Notes: generated by a model from the letters alone, not told the origin. Shown: positions 1 through 9,639, counted from the stretch's first letter. The stretch: 20,663 bases of DNA from Tritrichomonas musculus (GCA_039105265.1 JAPFFF010000527.1:1-20663); one strand, 5' to 3'. Translations and numbers: made by a program.

Positions 1-210
1 CGAATCGCTTTTATTTGGTAAAATTGGGGAACTTTGTTGTGTGTTGTCCAGCAAATATTTTTCTAACAAAACTAAATGATTTTTTAATTTCTTAATGACT
101 CTCTTTTGTTCATCATTTTTGAATGGAAAAGGTGGTTGAAAAGAACCGGGAATTGAATTTGAAATATCAATGTGAGGAAAAATATGAAACAATTTCTCAA
201 AGAAACTCAT
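1..210 (-). CDS. Unrecognised protein, N-terminal 70 codons, runs off left edge
   Basis: Reading the minus strand from an ATG at 210-208, the frame stays open for 70 codons to the window edge. An in-frame stop lies upstream at 258-256 with no other ATG between, so this is the first usable start unless an exon boundary lies here. The peptide begins MSFFEKLFHIFPHIDI. Residues 1-30 are rich in Phe, Pro and Ile (PGSFQPPFPF at about 21-30), and residues 31-56 are charged and probably helical (KNDEQKRVIKKLKNHLVLLE). The tail is polar. There is no signal peptide or membrane segment. Base composition is clearly less AT-rich than the flanking spacer, which supports coding. The base at -3 of the ATG is T, a weak initiation context. 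I do not recognise the family. It could be a first exon or a stand-alone small gene; the remainder lies outside the window. Confidence 0.5.
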   Translation of the reverse strand, partial: MSFFEKLFHIFPHIDISNSIPGSFQPPFPFKNDEQKRVIKKLKNHLVLLEKYLLDNTQQSSPILPNKSDS

Positions 211-1009
211 ATAACTTTTGGAAAAAATAAATTCACCTTTTATGTCAAAAAAAATTTACCTGTTAGGTCAAATTGGTTCATATCACTTGTGATATGAAAT
301 ATCAATCCAACGAATTACGCGTTATTTCGGTACAAAATATAATATATTTATATAATTATATTTGAAAAAGTAATAATAAAATAAAAATAATAATATTTTT
401 TTTTTGAATTAAAATAGCCAGATTTGGATTCAATTTTTTGGAAAAAAATAATCTATCTTTATCTTAAATTCCTCTCGAAAAATATGCCTTTTTTATATTA
501 TATTTATCATTAATACTATCATTTAAAAATTATATTTTGAAATAAAAATGATCTGTCGAGTGGATAGAAGTTTCCATACCTTTGCCATAAATTATTGGAT
601 AAAATAACAGTGCATTTTGCTCAAAATATACTTAAATTATAGAAATATTATGATTCTATTGTTATATGTTTGATATTAATTTGTTTTATTTAGATTTTTA
701 TCATACATCAATCAAAATATTTGCACAGAAATTTTCTATAAAATTTCAAATTTCTTTTGTTATTTTTTCAGAATTTTTCTATTATCGTTATCAATAATCA
801 AAAAAAAAAATTCTCATATATATTAATAAATATTAAAAAAAATATTTTTATTATATTTTAATTAAATATAATAAATTATAATAACAATTAATATCAAAAT
901 AAATTCGTAATTAATTCTCTAATTATCAGTAAAAACATAAAAATTAATAAAATTTATTTTGAATGAAATAAACAATTTTGATTTTTTAAATTTTCATTAT
1001 TTTTTCATA
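211..1009. promoter_or_regulatory. AT-rich divergent intergenic region, presumed two-way promoter
   Basis: About 800 bp separate the start codons of two divergent genes, so promoters for both should lie here. This is inferred from layout only. The segment is extremely AT-rich, with TATA-like words around 335-362 and several long A or T runs; no single core promoter can be picked. A two-codon upstream ORF (ATG AAA TAA, 963-971) lies 38 bases before the plus-strand gene's start and would fall in its 5' leader if transcription begins upstream of it. No other gene is visible. Confidence 0.35.
277..298. repeat. Perfect 10-bp inverted repeat with 2-nt spacer
   Basis: TTCATATCAC and GTGATATGAA flank a TT spacer, giving a near-palindrome 70-90 bases upstream of the minus-strand start codon. 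It could be a dimeric transcription-factor site or a small hairpin. The half-site word GTGATATGAA recurs near 5229, where it directly precedes the degenerate ~31-bp tandem repeat, so the motif may belong to a dispersed repeat family instead. Confidence 0.6.
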
Positions 1010-1384
1010 ATGTCATTTAAAGAACAGTGCGAAGAAATATTAAACAGTGTTGACCATTCAAATTTTGATTCAGTTGAAGGTGCAATGTCAAAAATTCTTG
1101 ATTTAATTGAAAAAAATGGATCTGATTCTTATATAAACACTGCCATTGAAAAAGCTGCAGAATTGAGAGATGAAGCACGCGTTCTTCTAAAAAAAGAAAG
1201 AGAAAATATAAAAAAAGTTGCAAATGAAAACGGAATTTCGCTTGCTGAAATCGGAATGAAAGAAGAATCAGAAAAAGACGATGTAGAAAAAATCAAAGTT
1301 AACAAAAGTGAAGAAGAAATAAGAGATATAAATCAAGAAAACAAAGTACCGCAAACAGAAGGAAAATGTTGTCTTTTATTGTAA
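1010..1384 (+). CDS. Small acidic helical protein with C-terminal CaaX-like motif (CLLL)
   Basis: A 124-residue intronless ORF from ATG 1010 to TAA 1384. The start is the first ATG in frame and has A at -3. The open frame extends 51 bases further upstream, but only to a non-ATG codon. Residues 1-78 look mostly alpha-helical (KEQCEEILNSV, AMSKILDLIEK, then a charged helix at about 44-72, AIEKAAELRDEARVLLKKER). Residues 83-110 are a low-complexity Glu/Lys/Asp segment and the tail is polar. The protein ends KCCLLL. Cys-Leu-Leu-Leu fits a CaaX box; Leu in the last position is the class generally preferred by geranylgeranyltransferase I, and the adjacent Cys could be palmitoylated. This suggests membrane tethering, but that is inference. 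It has no GTP-binding motifs, so it is not a Ras-like GTPase. Family not recognised. Codon content and composition stand out from the flanks, so I believe it is expressed. Confidence 0.72.
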   Translation: MSFKEQCEEILNSVDHSNFDSVEGAMSKILDLIEKNGSDSYINTAIEKAAELRDEARVLLKKERENIKKVANENGISLAEIGMKEESEKDDVEKIKVNKSEEEIRDINQENKVPQTEGKCCLLL

Positions 1385-1449
1385 ACGATATTGTTATTTT
1401 TAATTTAATAGAGTACTGCGAAATAGCGTTTTGCTTATCAAAAAAAATG

Positions 1450-1455
1450 AATAAA
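1450..1455 (+). terminator. Polyadenylation signal AATAAA
   Basis: A canonical AATAAA hexamer lies 66 bases after the stop codon of the 124-residue ORF and is followed by T-rich sequence, the usual arrangement for a short eukaryotic 3' UTR. In DNA this AT-rich the hexamer also arises by chance, so the position relative to the gene is the main support. Confidence 0.5.
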
Positions 1456-2140
1456 TGAAATTTAATTTTTATTTAGTAAATAATTTTTATTTTCTTAAAT
1501 ATTTAATAATAATCACTCTTATTAAAACTATTTAAAAAATTGATGATATTTTTATTTGAATTTGTTAATTCAAAAAGTGAAAAGAATATTAGAAAACTTT
1601 AAACTTTTTCGAAAAGGTTTTTTTTCGCAAAAAAATAAATTTTTGGCAAACCCATTAGGTATTTTTCAAAAAAATATTAAATTTTGCTTAAATGTTTTTT
1701 ATTGAAAACTAAAAGATATTTTACAAATCGATATAAGACATTTGATATGAAAATGCTGATCAAAAATTTTCAATTGAAAAAAAAAGCTTAACATTTTTCT
1801 CCATTTTTTACTAGTAATGGATGCTAGTTTTACTAGTAAATCTAATGGGTGCTGGTTTTGTGACAGAAAAGAACAATGATTTTCTTTTTTTCAAGTTTCG
1901 GTCGAGTGATGAATCAATTCTTGAACAAAAGTTTTTCAAATCTATTCTTACATTACACTTTTATAGTATAAATAAACATTACAAACATATTTCTTATTTT
2001 AATTGATATTAATTAAAAAATAAAATTAGTTTTAGCCATTATAATTTAGCAAAACAAAAAACTTTCTGTTAAAAATTTTTTTAAACAATTTGAAAGGTTT
2101 ATTAAAACTGTAAAATTATAATCAAAACAATATTTTCTAT
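1456..2140. other. AT-rich spacer without a supported gene
   Basis: Low-complexity A/T-rich DNA. Near 1808-1855 there is a short imperfect direct repeat: TTTTACTAGTAA occurs twice, each copy followed by a GG(A/G)TGCT-like word. A 61-codon open frame at 1821-2006 and a 20-codon frame at 1818-1880 are present, but neither shows coding composition or a recognisable motif strong enough to annotate. Confidence 0.5.
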
Positions 2141-3082
2141 AGTCACTGTAGAAACCAGGGCACTTTTGTTGAAACCCCAGACCACTTTTAATTCAAATTT
2201 TCTATGGTTTACACGGAAATGTTATATGAAATCGTACAATTTAAAAATAAAAAAAATATAATAAAGAACGTGTTTTTACTACAGCCCTTAATTAAATATA
2301 TAATTTTCAAAAGAACTTTAATGCAAAAATAATAAAATTTATTTATTGAAATTTTAAATATTTTTTTTACCATAGTTGGCATTTAAACAGTACAATTTAT
2401 TTATATCTGGCTCTAAAATTAAAATTTAGCAAAAAAACGTTGACAGTAATTTAAAAAAAAGAAAAAGATTATTAAAAGTAAAAAATGTTGAGGTAGGCAA
2501 AGCTTTTAATCATTAATACCAATTTATATCTGTATTTTATTGGCATCGGCGTTTCTTTTCCCCTTCTGTTTTTACTTTAAGACTTGAAATATTTGATTGA
2601 AAAATAGATATCCAACCTGTATCCAATTTCTAGTGCAACATGAAAGTTATTGAAGATGTGTCGTCAGTACTCCTGATATATAACTGATTTGCAAAGAGTT
2701 GTTCAAAGTTTGTCGATAATAAAGGTTTGTAAATAAAAAATGAAAAACAATTGAGATCAATAGAAAATCGTCATGGTCGTAATGTAAAGTTCTCAAAAAT
2801 GAAAGAATAAAAATTTTTAATATAGGAATATCTTTAAATTTTAATCATATATTTTAATTTATTATTTAATCAATTAATTTTATTCTTATAATAAAATAAA
2901 TATATTATAATTTTTTTTAGAAATATGATTTGGTTGACCCTTTTTTCTATAATGTTTAAAGGTAGGCACTATCTATATAAATTTTCTATTAAATTATTAA
3001 AATATGTTCGGAGAGGTCAAATATTGAATAAAAAACCGGGGGCCTAGGTTTTAACACACGGGCCTGGGTTTCGACAGTGACT
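2141..3082. mobile_element. Non-autonomous DNA transposon-like element with ~60-bp terminal inverted repeats
   Basis: The left end reads AGTCACTGTAGAAACC. The reverse complement of the right end (3082 leftward) reads AGTCACTGTCGAAACC, and similarity continues for about 60 bases with small gaps (blocks such as AGGGC/AGGCC, TGTTGAAACC/TGTTAAAACC and CAGACC/TAGGCC), at roughly 75% identity. The ends are much richer in G+C than the interior, which is AT-rich and has no transposase-like ORF. I infer a MITE or internally deleted DNA transposon of about 940 bp. If the true end is CACTG at 2144, it would resemble CACTA/Chapaev-type termini, but no convincing target-site duplication is visible (flanks CTAT at left, GGGT at right), so the superfamily is unassigned and the copy is probably old. 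Confidence 0.6.
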
Positions 3083-4397
3083 GGGTTTCCCTGTCCAGTG
3101 AGGTGAATAGCCAAGTTTGACTTTTTGAGGCATTTCTCGTTATTTCATATGGACAGAAGACCGTTTTATTGTATTCAAAAAAAAATGTAAAGTTATGAAT
3201 TATTTGTGTAAAAATGTCCATTAAAATCTTATGGACATTTAGCTTTTTTCCTCCTCCAATATTTTTGAATAATACAATAGATGCAAAATTTAATAAAAAT
3301 TTTGTCTTTCTTTAACAAAATAAAAAAACATTCAAAAAAATATCTACATTGAAATATTTCAAACAATTGCTATCATTTTTCAAAGTAATAAAATAAAAAT
3401 ATCTCAAAAAGTTTATACTACAATCTATATTAAATTCAAAAAATAAAGAATATCTTTAACATTTCTAAATTTAATAATATTAAAAAACAATATTTTGTTT
3501 TTTTAAAACATTATAATTCAATTATAAATATGAATTGTACTCTAAAATAAACAGAATTGAAAAACAATTATCATTGCAATCTTTTCAAGGTAAAACTTAA
3601 TTACATGCGATATTTTCTGTCAATATTCTCTATCAGTAAATATGATCAATCGATTAATCACATTGATCTAGAATAATACAAATAATAGAACAAAATTTAT
3701 TAAAAATATAATTTCAAAAGATTATTTAGAAATGAATTTATAAAACAAACAAGAATTTCATATTTTAGACGTAATAGGAAATTAAATTAATAAGTTGTTA
3801 TTTCTCTAATTGCTTATAAAATTGTTAAAATTTCCATTTTTTTTAAAAAAAATAATATTGAAAAAGTTTTTCTCTTCATTTTTTTGAATCATTTTTAATC
3901 GTTTTCAAAGGCATCTTGAAAAATTTAATTTTTATCTTCATATATTAAGTTAAACAATATTTTACAGATATCCTGTACTTTATTCAGATATATATTATGT
4001 GTATATTTATATTTGATATTTCTAATATTAAAATATAATTAAAATCAAGCGTCTCAATAGCCTCGTTTTTAAAAATGAAAAATGATTTTTTTCAAAAATT
4101 AAGATTTTTAAATAGAAATTTCTAAATGAAAATTATGCTATTGAAGATTAAATTGATATATTCATTCGTTTAAACACATAAAATTTGAAGGTTGCCAAAT
4201 ATGATATTTTTTATCTGCTTTTTCAAGTTAAATAGAAATCAGCTTATTTAAGAATTCATACCAAGCATGACTTAATGGTATTTAAAAAATATCAAAATTT
4301 TAAAGATTTAATGGTAAAAAGTTTGTTGAAAAATTGAGAGCTAGCTAAAAATAGAGTCGGAGTGGTTTTACCGTAGATAATTCATTTATGGAATATT
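3083..4397. other. AT-rich spacer, no gene seen
   Basis: Mostly A/T low-complexity sequence with stops in all frames and no recognisable protein, tRNA or transposon end. The only structured item I noticed is the hairpin at 3212-3240, listed separately. Confidence 0.55.
3212..3240. repeat. Perfect 10-bp stem hairpin, 9-nt loop
   Basis: AAATGTCCAT at 3212-3221 is the exact reverse complement of ATGGACATTT at 3231-3240. The word ATGGACA also occurs just upstream, near 3150. This is a simple foldback of unknown role, outside any gene, possibly a remnant of a small inverted-repeat element. Confidence 0.55.
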
Positions 4398-4511
4398 GGT
4401 GAGAATAAGAAATAATAGATGAGATAGGTGAGAATAAGAAATAATAAATGAGATAGGTGAGAATAAGAAATAAAAGATGAGATAGGTGAGAATGAGAAAT
4501 AATAGATGAGA
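4398..4511. repeat. 29-bp minisatellite, about 3.9 copies
   Basis: Copies begin at 4398, 4427, 4456 and 4485, each starting GGTGAGAATAAGAAATAA or a one-base variant and ending in GATGAGATA or AATGAGATA. The units differ by only one or two substitutions, so the expansion looks recent. The plus strand is purine-rich (almost only G and A apart from scattered T). It does not overlap a gene. Confidence 0.9.
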
Positions 4512-5243
4512 AAAATGATGATATATAATATTAAATGGCAAGGGAAAAAAAGAAAAAAATAATACTTATTAAAATTATCATTTAATCTGTAATTAATATT
4601 TACAAATTCAGAGCAACCAAAAAGAAGAAAATCTTATAAAAATCTTAAAATATAAATATATTTCAAAAAAAAATTAATAATTATGCGTAAAATCAAGTAA
4701 ACCTTGATTTTTCTTTCACTAAAAGAGAAAAAAACAATATTACTAATATAATTTAAAACACTAATTTATGTAGAATAATCTACTGCACTTGTATCTTTGT
4801 TTTTTTTACATAAGTTTTATAACATTCATGAGAATTTGCATATTAATAAATTGCTTTATTCAAAATATAAAAACGTAAATATACGTAAAAAATGATGGAG
4901 AATATTATGTGAGATGGTAGAGATTTTTTATTTAAGCATATTGGTGATTAATCTGAATATCATGAAAAAAGCATTGATTTCTAAAATTGCGTTTTTGCTT
5001 ATGATATTATGAAGCCTTGCATAAAATTTGGTGCTCTACAATGCCAGTATGCTATTTTTTTCCCCCTATTGATACTAAAAATAATTTAATTTAATATGTT
5101 TCCTAAAAATGGTATTTAACAGTGAAAATTATACTAATATAAACTTTATCAATTGCTGATAAATATATGTTTCTTTGGGATTTTTCTTGCTTAAATGCTG
5201 CGGCACTTCACATTTTTTTCTTACTTTTGTGATATGAACTTTG
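4512..5243. other. AT-rich spacer, no gene seen
   Basis: Low-complexity A/T-rich DNA with frequent stops in every frame. No ORF, RNA gene or transposon end could be recognised. Confidence 0.5.
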
Positions 5244-5320
5244 AAAAAAACTCACCTTGGAATTTTTTTTTTTAAAAAAAACTCACCTTCAAAATTTTTT
5301 TTTTTAAAAAACTCACTTGT
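5244..5320. repeat. Degenerate ~31-bp tandem repeat, 2.5 copies
   Basis: The word ACTCAC occurs at 5250, 5281 and 5311. Each is preceded by a run of A; the first two are followed by CTTGG or CTTCA and a run of T, and the third by TTGTG. This gives a period of 30-31 bp. The A/T homopolymers vary in length, as expected for slippage. The sequence just before the array (GTGATATGAA, about 5229) and just after it (GTGATGTGAA) resembles the palindrome half-site at 289-298. Confidence 0.65.
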
Positions 5321-5354
5321 GATGTGAAAAAAGTTTTAAAAATTAAATTGTCCC

Positions 5355-5384
5355 AAAATAAAATAAAATAAAATAAAATAAAAT
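5355..5384. repeat. (AAAAT)6 microsatellite
   Basis: Six perfect copies of the pentamer AAAAT in a row. A simple sequence repeat in non-coding DNA. Confidence 0.95.
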
Positions 5385-5497
5385 TTTTGCAAGAGAGATT
5401 GTGCCTCAGCTTTTTGAGAGAACTAATTGAAAGAAAAAATAGGAGAAAAATGGAGAATAATATTTTGAGAATATTTATTATGTAAATAAAAAAATTG

Positions 5498-5587
5498 ATG
5501 CATCTTTTTATATTTTTACATAATTTTTACCGAGACTTACATCAAAAGAAAGGATCGGTAAAAATTTTGTAACATAAAAAGATGCAT
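5498..5587. repeat. 90-nt long foldback hairpin
   Basis: The left arm (5498-5532, from ATGCATCTTTTTAT to ATTTTTACCG) pairs with the right arm (5556-5587, CGGTAAAAATTTT to AAGATGCAT). Thirty of the 32 right-arm bases can pair, interrupted by one 3-nt bulge and two mismatches, around a 23-nt loop. The size resembles a pre-miRNA-like fold, but the stem is almost all A/T and lies in repeat-rich spacer, so a tiny foldback transposon relic is at least as likely. No target-site duplication was identified. Confidence 0.7.
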
Positions 5588-5673
5588 TTTTTAACATGAA
5601 ATAAAAAAAATTAAATTCTATGAGCTTTATGAAAAAAAAATAACTGAAATTTTTTTTTATTAAAATATCTTAA

Positions 5674-5681
5674 TCAAAAAG
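5674..5681. repeat. Left 8-bp target-site duplication of the hAT-type MITE
   Basis: TCAAAAAG immediately before the left inverted repeat; the identical 8-mer follows the right inverted repeat at 6138-6145. Confidence 0.85.
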
Positions 5682-6137
5682 TAGGCTTGTTAAGTCTCGA
5701 TTTTCGATATCGATAATTGATCCATTTTTCTGATATCAATATCAAATCAAAAATTTTATCTTTGATATCAATAATGAATAAAAATTAAAGATCGATTATC
5801 AATATTGAAATTTTTTTAACGTATCAAAATTTTGTGAACTTTTTTAACTGATTACTTCACATATTCGTTATAAAATTTAATAAAAGCTGATTCTTTTACA
5901 TAATAAGTTAGAATATATTTATTTTATGCCATTAAAATACTATTTTTAATGTTTTTTTCAGGTATTAATTTCGATTAATCAAGATTCGATATCAAAAGCA
6001 TATTTTTTTTGTATCACATTTCATACTTGATAATCGAATTCATCAATAAAAAGTTCCAATCGATAGCATTTTATTATCGATTATCTGAGTTAAAAAAAGT
6101 GCCAAACCTGATAATTGATATCAGAATAACAAGCCTA
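5682..6137. mobile_element. hAT-type MITE, 456 bp, complete with 8-bp target-site duplication
   Basis: The left end, TAGGCTTGTTA (5682-5692), is a perfect 11-bp inverted match to TAACAAGCCTA at the right end (6127-6137). Both sides are flanked by the identical 8-mer TCAAAAAG. An 8-bp duplication with termini starting TAGG is the signature of the hAT superfamily; the first five bases fit its loose YARNG terminal consensus at four positions. The element has no transposase ORF and so is non-autonomous. The interior, especially near both ends, is full of GATATC, ATCGAT, CGATAAT and GATATCAA words in both orientations, which could be subterminal transposase-binding repeats. The intact duplication argues for a relatively recent insertion. 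Confidence 0.85.
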
Positions 6138-6145
6138 TCAAAAAG
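6138..6145. repeat. Right 8-bp target-site duplication of the hAT-type MITE
   Basis: TCAAAAAG directly after the right inverted repeat, identical to 5674-5681. Confidence 0.85.
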
Positions 6146-6480
6146 AAATAAAATAGTTTACAATTATAATTACAAATGCAAATAATAATATACTTAAATT
6201 AATTATTATCCAAAATATTTTAAAACAATATGATGGCTGGATAAGTTCAGGTCTTATTTTTTTGGGGTTTTGTTTTATTATATTAAGACAAGGAACGCCA
6301 CTTTTTGAACGCAGTTCAAAAAGTGTCTAGTACACAGTTTTTTTCTTTTAGAAAAAAGACAATATCTATATAAAAGGCATTCAAATAAACAATACTTTAG
6401 TCAAAATTTTATTCTAAAATTAGCATAGCATAAAAAACTTTATTAATGCTTTCTGTAAAAAAACTAACAAAAGTTTGTAA
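6146..6480. other. AT-rich spacer between MITE and satellite
   Basis: No gene seen. It contains the perfect hairpin at 6299-6325 and, near 6420-6431, the word TAGCATAGCAT, which echoes the TTAGCATAGATG variant of the adjacent satellite. Confidence 0.5.
6299..6325. repeat. Perfect 12-bp stem hairpin with 3-nt loop
   Basis: CACTTTTTGAAC (6299-6310) and GTTCAAAAAGTG (6314-6325) are exact reverse complements around GCA. It lies about 180 bp left of the satellite boundary and could be part of a small foldback element. No gene nearby suggests a terminator role. Confidence 0.65.
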
Positions 6481-6503
6481 TTAGCAAAAACGCGAATCAG
6501 TTA
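6481..6503 (+). repeat. Degenerate edge or founder unit of the 23-bp satellite
   Basis: This 23-bp stretch sits exactly one period before the first clear monomer. It starts TTAGCA and ends in an ATCnGTTA-like word. Aligned without gaps to the monomer consensus it matches at 14 of 23 positions, concentrated at both ends. It may be a decayed edge monomer or the pre-expansion sequence. Confidence 0.4.
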
Positions 6504-9500
6504 TTAACATCAATGTTTGTCTGTTGTTAGCATAGATGTTTATCTGTTGTTAGCATAGATGTTTATCTGTTGTTAGCATAGATGTTTTTCTGTTGTCAGC
6601 ATCGATGTTTGAATGTTGTTAGCATCGATGCTTTTCTGTTGTTAGCATCGATGTTTGAATGTTGTTAGCATTGATGTTTGAATGTTGTTAGCATAGATGT
6701 TTTTCTGTTGTCAGCATCGATGTTTGTCTGTCGTTAGCATCAATGTTTGTCTGTTGTCAGCATCGATGTTTGAATGTTGTTAGCATCGATGTTCTTCTGT
6801 TGTTAGTATCGATGTTTGTATGTTGTTAGCATCGATGTTTATCTGTTGTTAGCATCGATGTTTTTCTGTTGTTAGCATCGATGTTTGTATGTTGTTGGCA
6901 TCGATGTTTATCTGTTGTTAGCATCGATGTTTGTATGTTGTTGGCATCGATGTTTATCTGTTGTTAGCATCGATGTTTGTATGTTGTAAGTATCGATGTT
7001 TATCTGTTGTTAGCATCGATGTTTATCTGTTGTTAGCATCGATGTTTGTATGTTGTCAGCATCGATGTTTGTATGTTGTTGGCATCGATGTTTATCTGTT
7101 GTTAGCATCGATGTTTGTATGTTGTAAGCATCGATGTTTATCTGTTGTTAGCATCGATGTTTGTCTGTTGTTAGCATCGATGTTTATCTGTTGTTAGCAT
7201 CGATGTTTATCTGTTGTTAGCATCGATGTTTGTATGTTGTTAGCATCGATGTTTATCTGTTGTTAGCATCGATGTTTGTATGTTGTAAGTATCGATGTTT
7301 ATCTGTTGTTAGCATCGATGTTTATCTGTTGTTAGCATCGATGTTTGTATGTTGTTAGCATCGATGTTTATCTGTTGTTAGCATCGATGTTTATCTGTTG
7401 TTAGCATCGATGTTTGTATGTTGTTAGCATCGATGTTTATCTGTTGTTAGCATCGATGTTTATCTGTTGTAAGCATCGATGTTTATCTGTTGTTAGTATC
7501 GATGTTTGAATGTTGTTAGCATCGATGTTTATCTGTTGTAAGCATCGATGTTTGTCTGTTGTAAGCATCGATGTTTATCTGTTGTTAGCATCGATGTTTG
7601 TCTGTTGTTAGCATCGATGTTTATCTGTTGTTAGCATCGATGTTTATCTGTTGTTAGCATCGATGTTTGTATGTTGTTAGCATCGATGTTTATCTGTTGT
7701 TAGCATCGATGTTTTTCTGTTGTTAGCATCGATGTTTGTATGTTGTTGGCATCGATGTTTATCTGTTGTCAGCATCGATGTTTGTATGTTGTTAGCATTG
7801 ATGTTTGAATGTTGCTAGCATAGATGTTTTTCTGTTGTCAGCATCGATGTTTGTATGTTGTTGGCATCGATGTTTATCTGTTGTTAGCATCGATGTTTGT
7901 ATGTTGTAAGTATCGATGTTTATCTGTTGTTAGCATCGATGTTTATCTGTTGTTAGCATCGATGTTTGTATGTTGTTAGCATCGATGTTTATCTGTTGTT
8001 AGCATCGATGTTTGAATGTTGTTAGCATTGATGTTTGAATGTTGCTAGCATAGATGTTTTTCTGTTGTCAGCATCGATGTTTGAATGTTGTTAGCATCGA
8101 TGTTTGAATGTTGTTAGCATAGATGTTTTTCTGTTGTCAGCATCGATGTTTGAATGTTGTTAGCATCGATGTTTTTCTGTTGTCAGCATCGATGTTTGTA
8201 TGTTGTTGGCATCGATGTTTATCTGTTGTTAGCATCGATGTTTGTATGTTGTAAGCATCGATGTTTATCTGTTGTTAGCATCGATGTTTGTCTGTTGTTA
8301 GCATCGATGTTTATCTGTTGTTAGCATCGATGTTTATCTGTTGTTAGCATCGATGTTTGTATGTTGTTAGCATCGATGTTTATCTGTTGTTAGCATCGAT
8401 GTTTGTATGTTGTTAGCATCGATGTTTGTATGTTGTTGGCATCGATGTTTATCTGTTGTCAGCATCGATGTTTGAATGTTGTTAGCATCGATGTTTGAAT
8501 GTTGTTAGCATAGATGTTTTTCTGTTGTCAGCATCGATGTTTGAATGTTGTTAGCATCGATGTTTTTCTGTTGTCAGCATCGATGTTTGTATGTTGTTGG
8601 CATCGATGTTTATCTGTTGTTAGCATCGATGTTTGAATGTTGTTAGCATTGATGTTTGAATGTTGCTAGCATAGATGTTTTTCTGTTGTCAGCATCGATG
8701 TTTGAATGTTGTTAGCATCGATGTTTGAATGTTGTTAGCATAGATGTTTTTCTGTTGTCAGCATCGATGTTTGAATGTTGTTAGCATCGATGTTTTTCTG
8801 TTGTCAGCATTGATGTTTGTATGTTGTTGGCATCGATGTTTATCTGTTGTTAGCATCGATGTTTGTATGTTGTAAGCATCGATGTTTATCTGTTGTTAGC
8901 ATCGATGTTTGTCTGTTGTTAGCATCGATGTTTATCTGTTGTTAGCATCGATGTTTATCTGTTGTTAGCATCGATGTTTGTATGTTGTTAGTATCGATGT
9001 TTATCTGTTGTTAGCATCGATGTTTATCTGTTGTTAGCATCGATGTTTGAATGTTGTTAGCATCGATGTTTGTATGTTGTTGGCATCGATGTTTATCTGT
9101 TGTTAGTATCGATGTTTATCTGTTGTTAGCATCGATGTTTATCTGTTGTTAGCATCGATGTTTATCTGTTGTTAGCATCGATGTTTGTATGTTGTTGGCA
9201 TCGATGTTTGTATGTTGTTAGTATCGATGTTTGTATGTTGTTGGCATCGATGTTTATCTGTTGTTAGCATCGATGTTTATCTGTTGTTATCATCTATGTT
9301 TGTATGTTGTTGGCATCGATGTTTGTATGTTGTTAGTATCGATGTTTGTATGTTGTTGGCATCGATGTTTATCTGTTGTTAGCATCGATGTTTGTATGTT
9401 GTTAGCATCGATGTTTGAATGTTGTTAGCATAGATGTTTTTCTGTTGTAAGCATCGATGTTTGTCTGTTGTAAGCATCGATGTTTGTCTGTTGTTAGCAT

Positions 9501-9639
9501 CGATGTTTATCTGTTGTTAGCATCGATGTTTATCTGTTGTTAGCATCGATGTTTGTATGTTGTTGGCATCGATGTTTGTATGTTGTTGGCATCGATGTTT
9601 ATCTGTTGTTAGCATCGATGTTTGTATGTTGTAAGCATC

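Noticed and set aside
1017-1223. 68-codon minus-strand frame opposite the 124-residue ORF
   Set aside because: Antisense shadow of the plus-strand gene; Leu/Phe-rich complement of its Lys/Glu codons with no start support.
1818-1880. 20-codon frame containing CWFC, resembling a zinc-knuckle fragment
   Set aside because: Too short, a single CxxC only, and no splice sites or neighbouring exons that I could support.
1821-2006. 61-codon plus-strand frame
   Set aside because: AT-driven composition, no recognisable motif, no conserved context, and length plausible by chance in this spacer.
3083-3110. Extension of the right end of the 2141-3082 element to GGACAGGGAAACCC
   Set aside because: The left flank has no matching sequence, so the inverted repeat stops at AGTCACTG.
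6931-7197. 88-codon open frame within the satellite, Cys/Leu/Val-rich with a 23-residue period
   Set aside because: It exists only because 3 x 23 bp equals 23 codons and a local run of monomers replaces TAG with TGG, AAG or CAG. There is no promoter, initiation context or non-repeat sequence.
9185-9428. Two overlapping 65-codon frames in different phases in the satellite
   Set aside because: The same repeat peptide appears in two frames over the same DNA, which is the hallmark of a repeat artefact.
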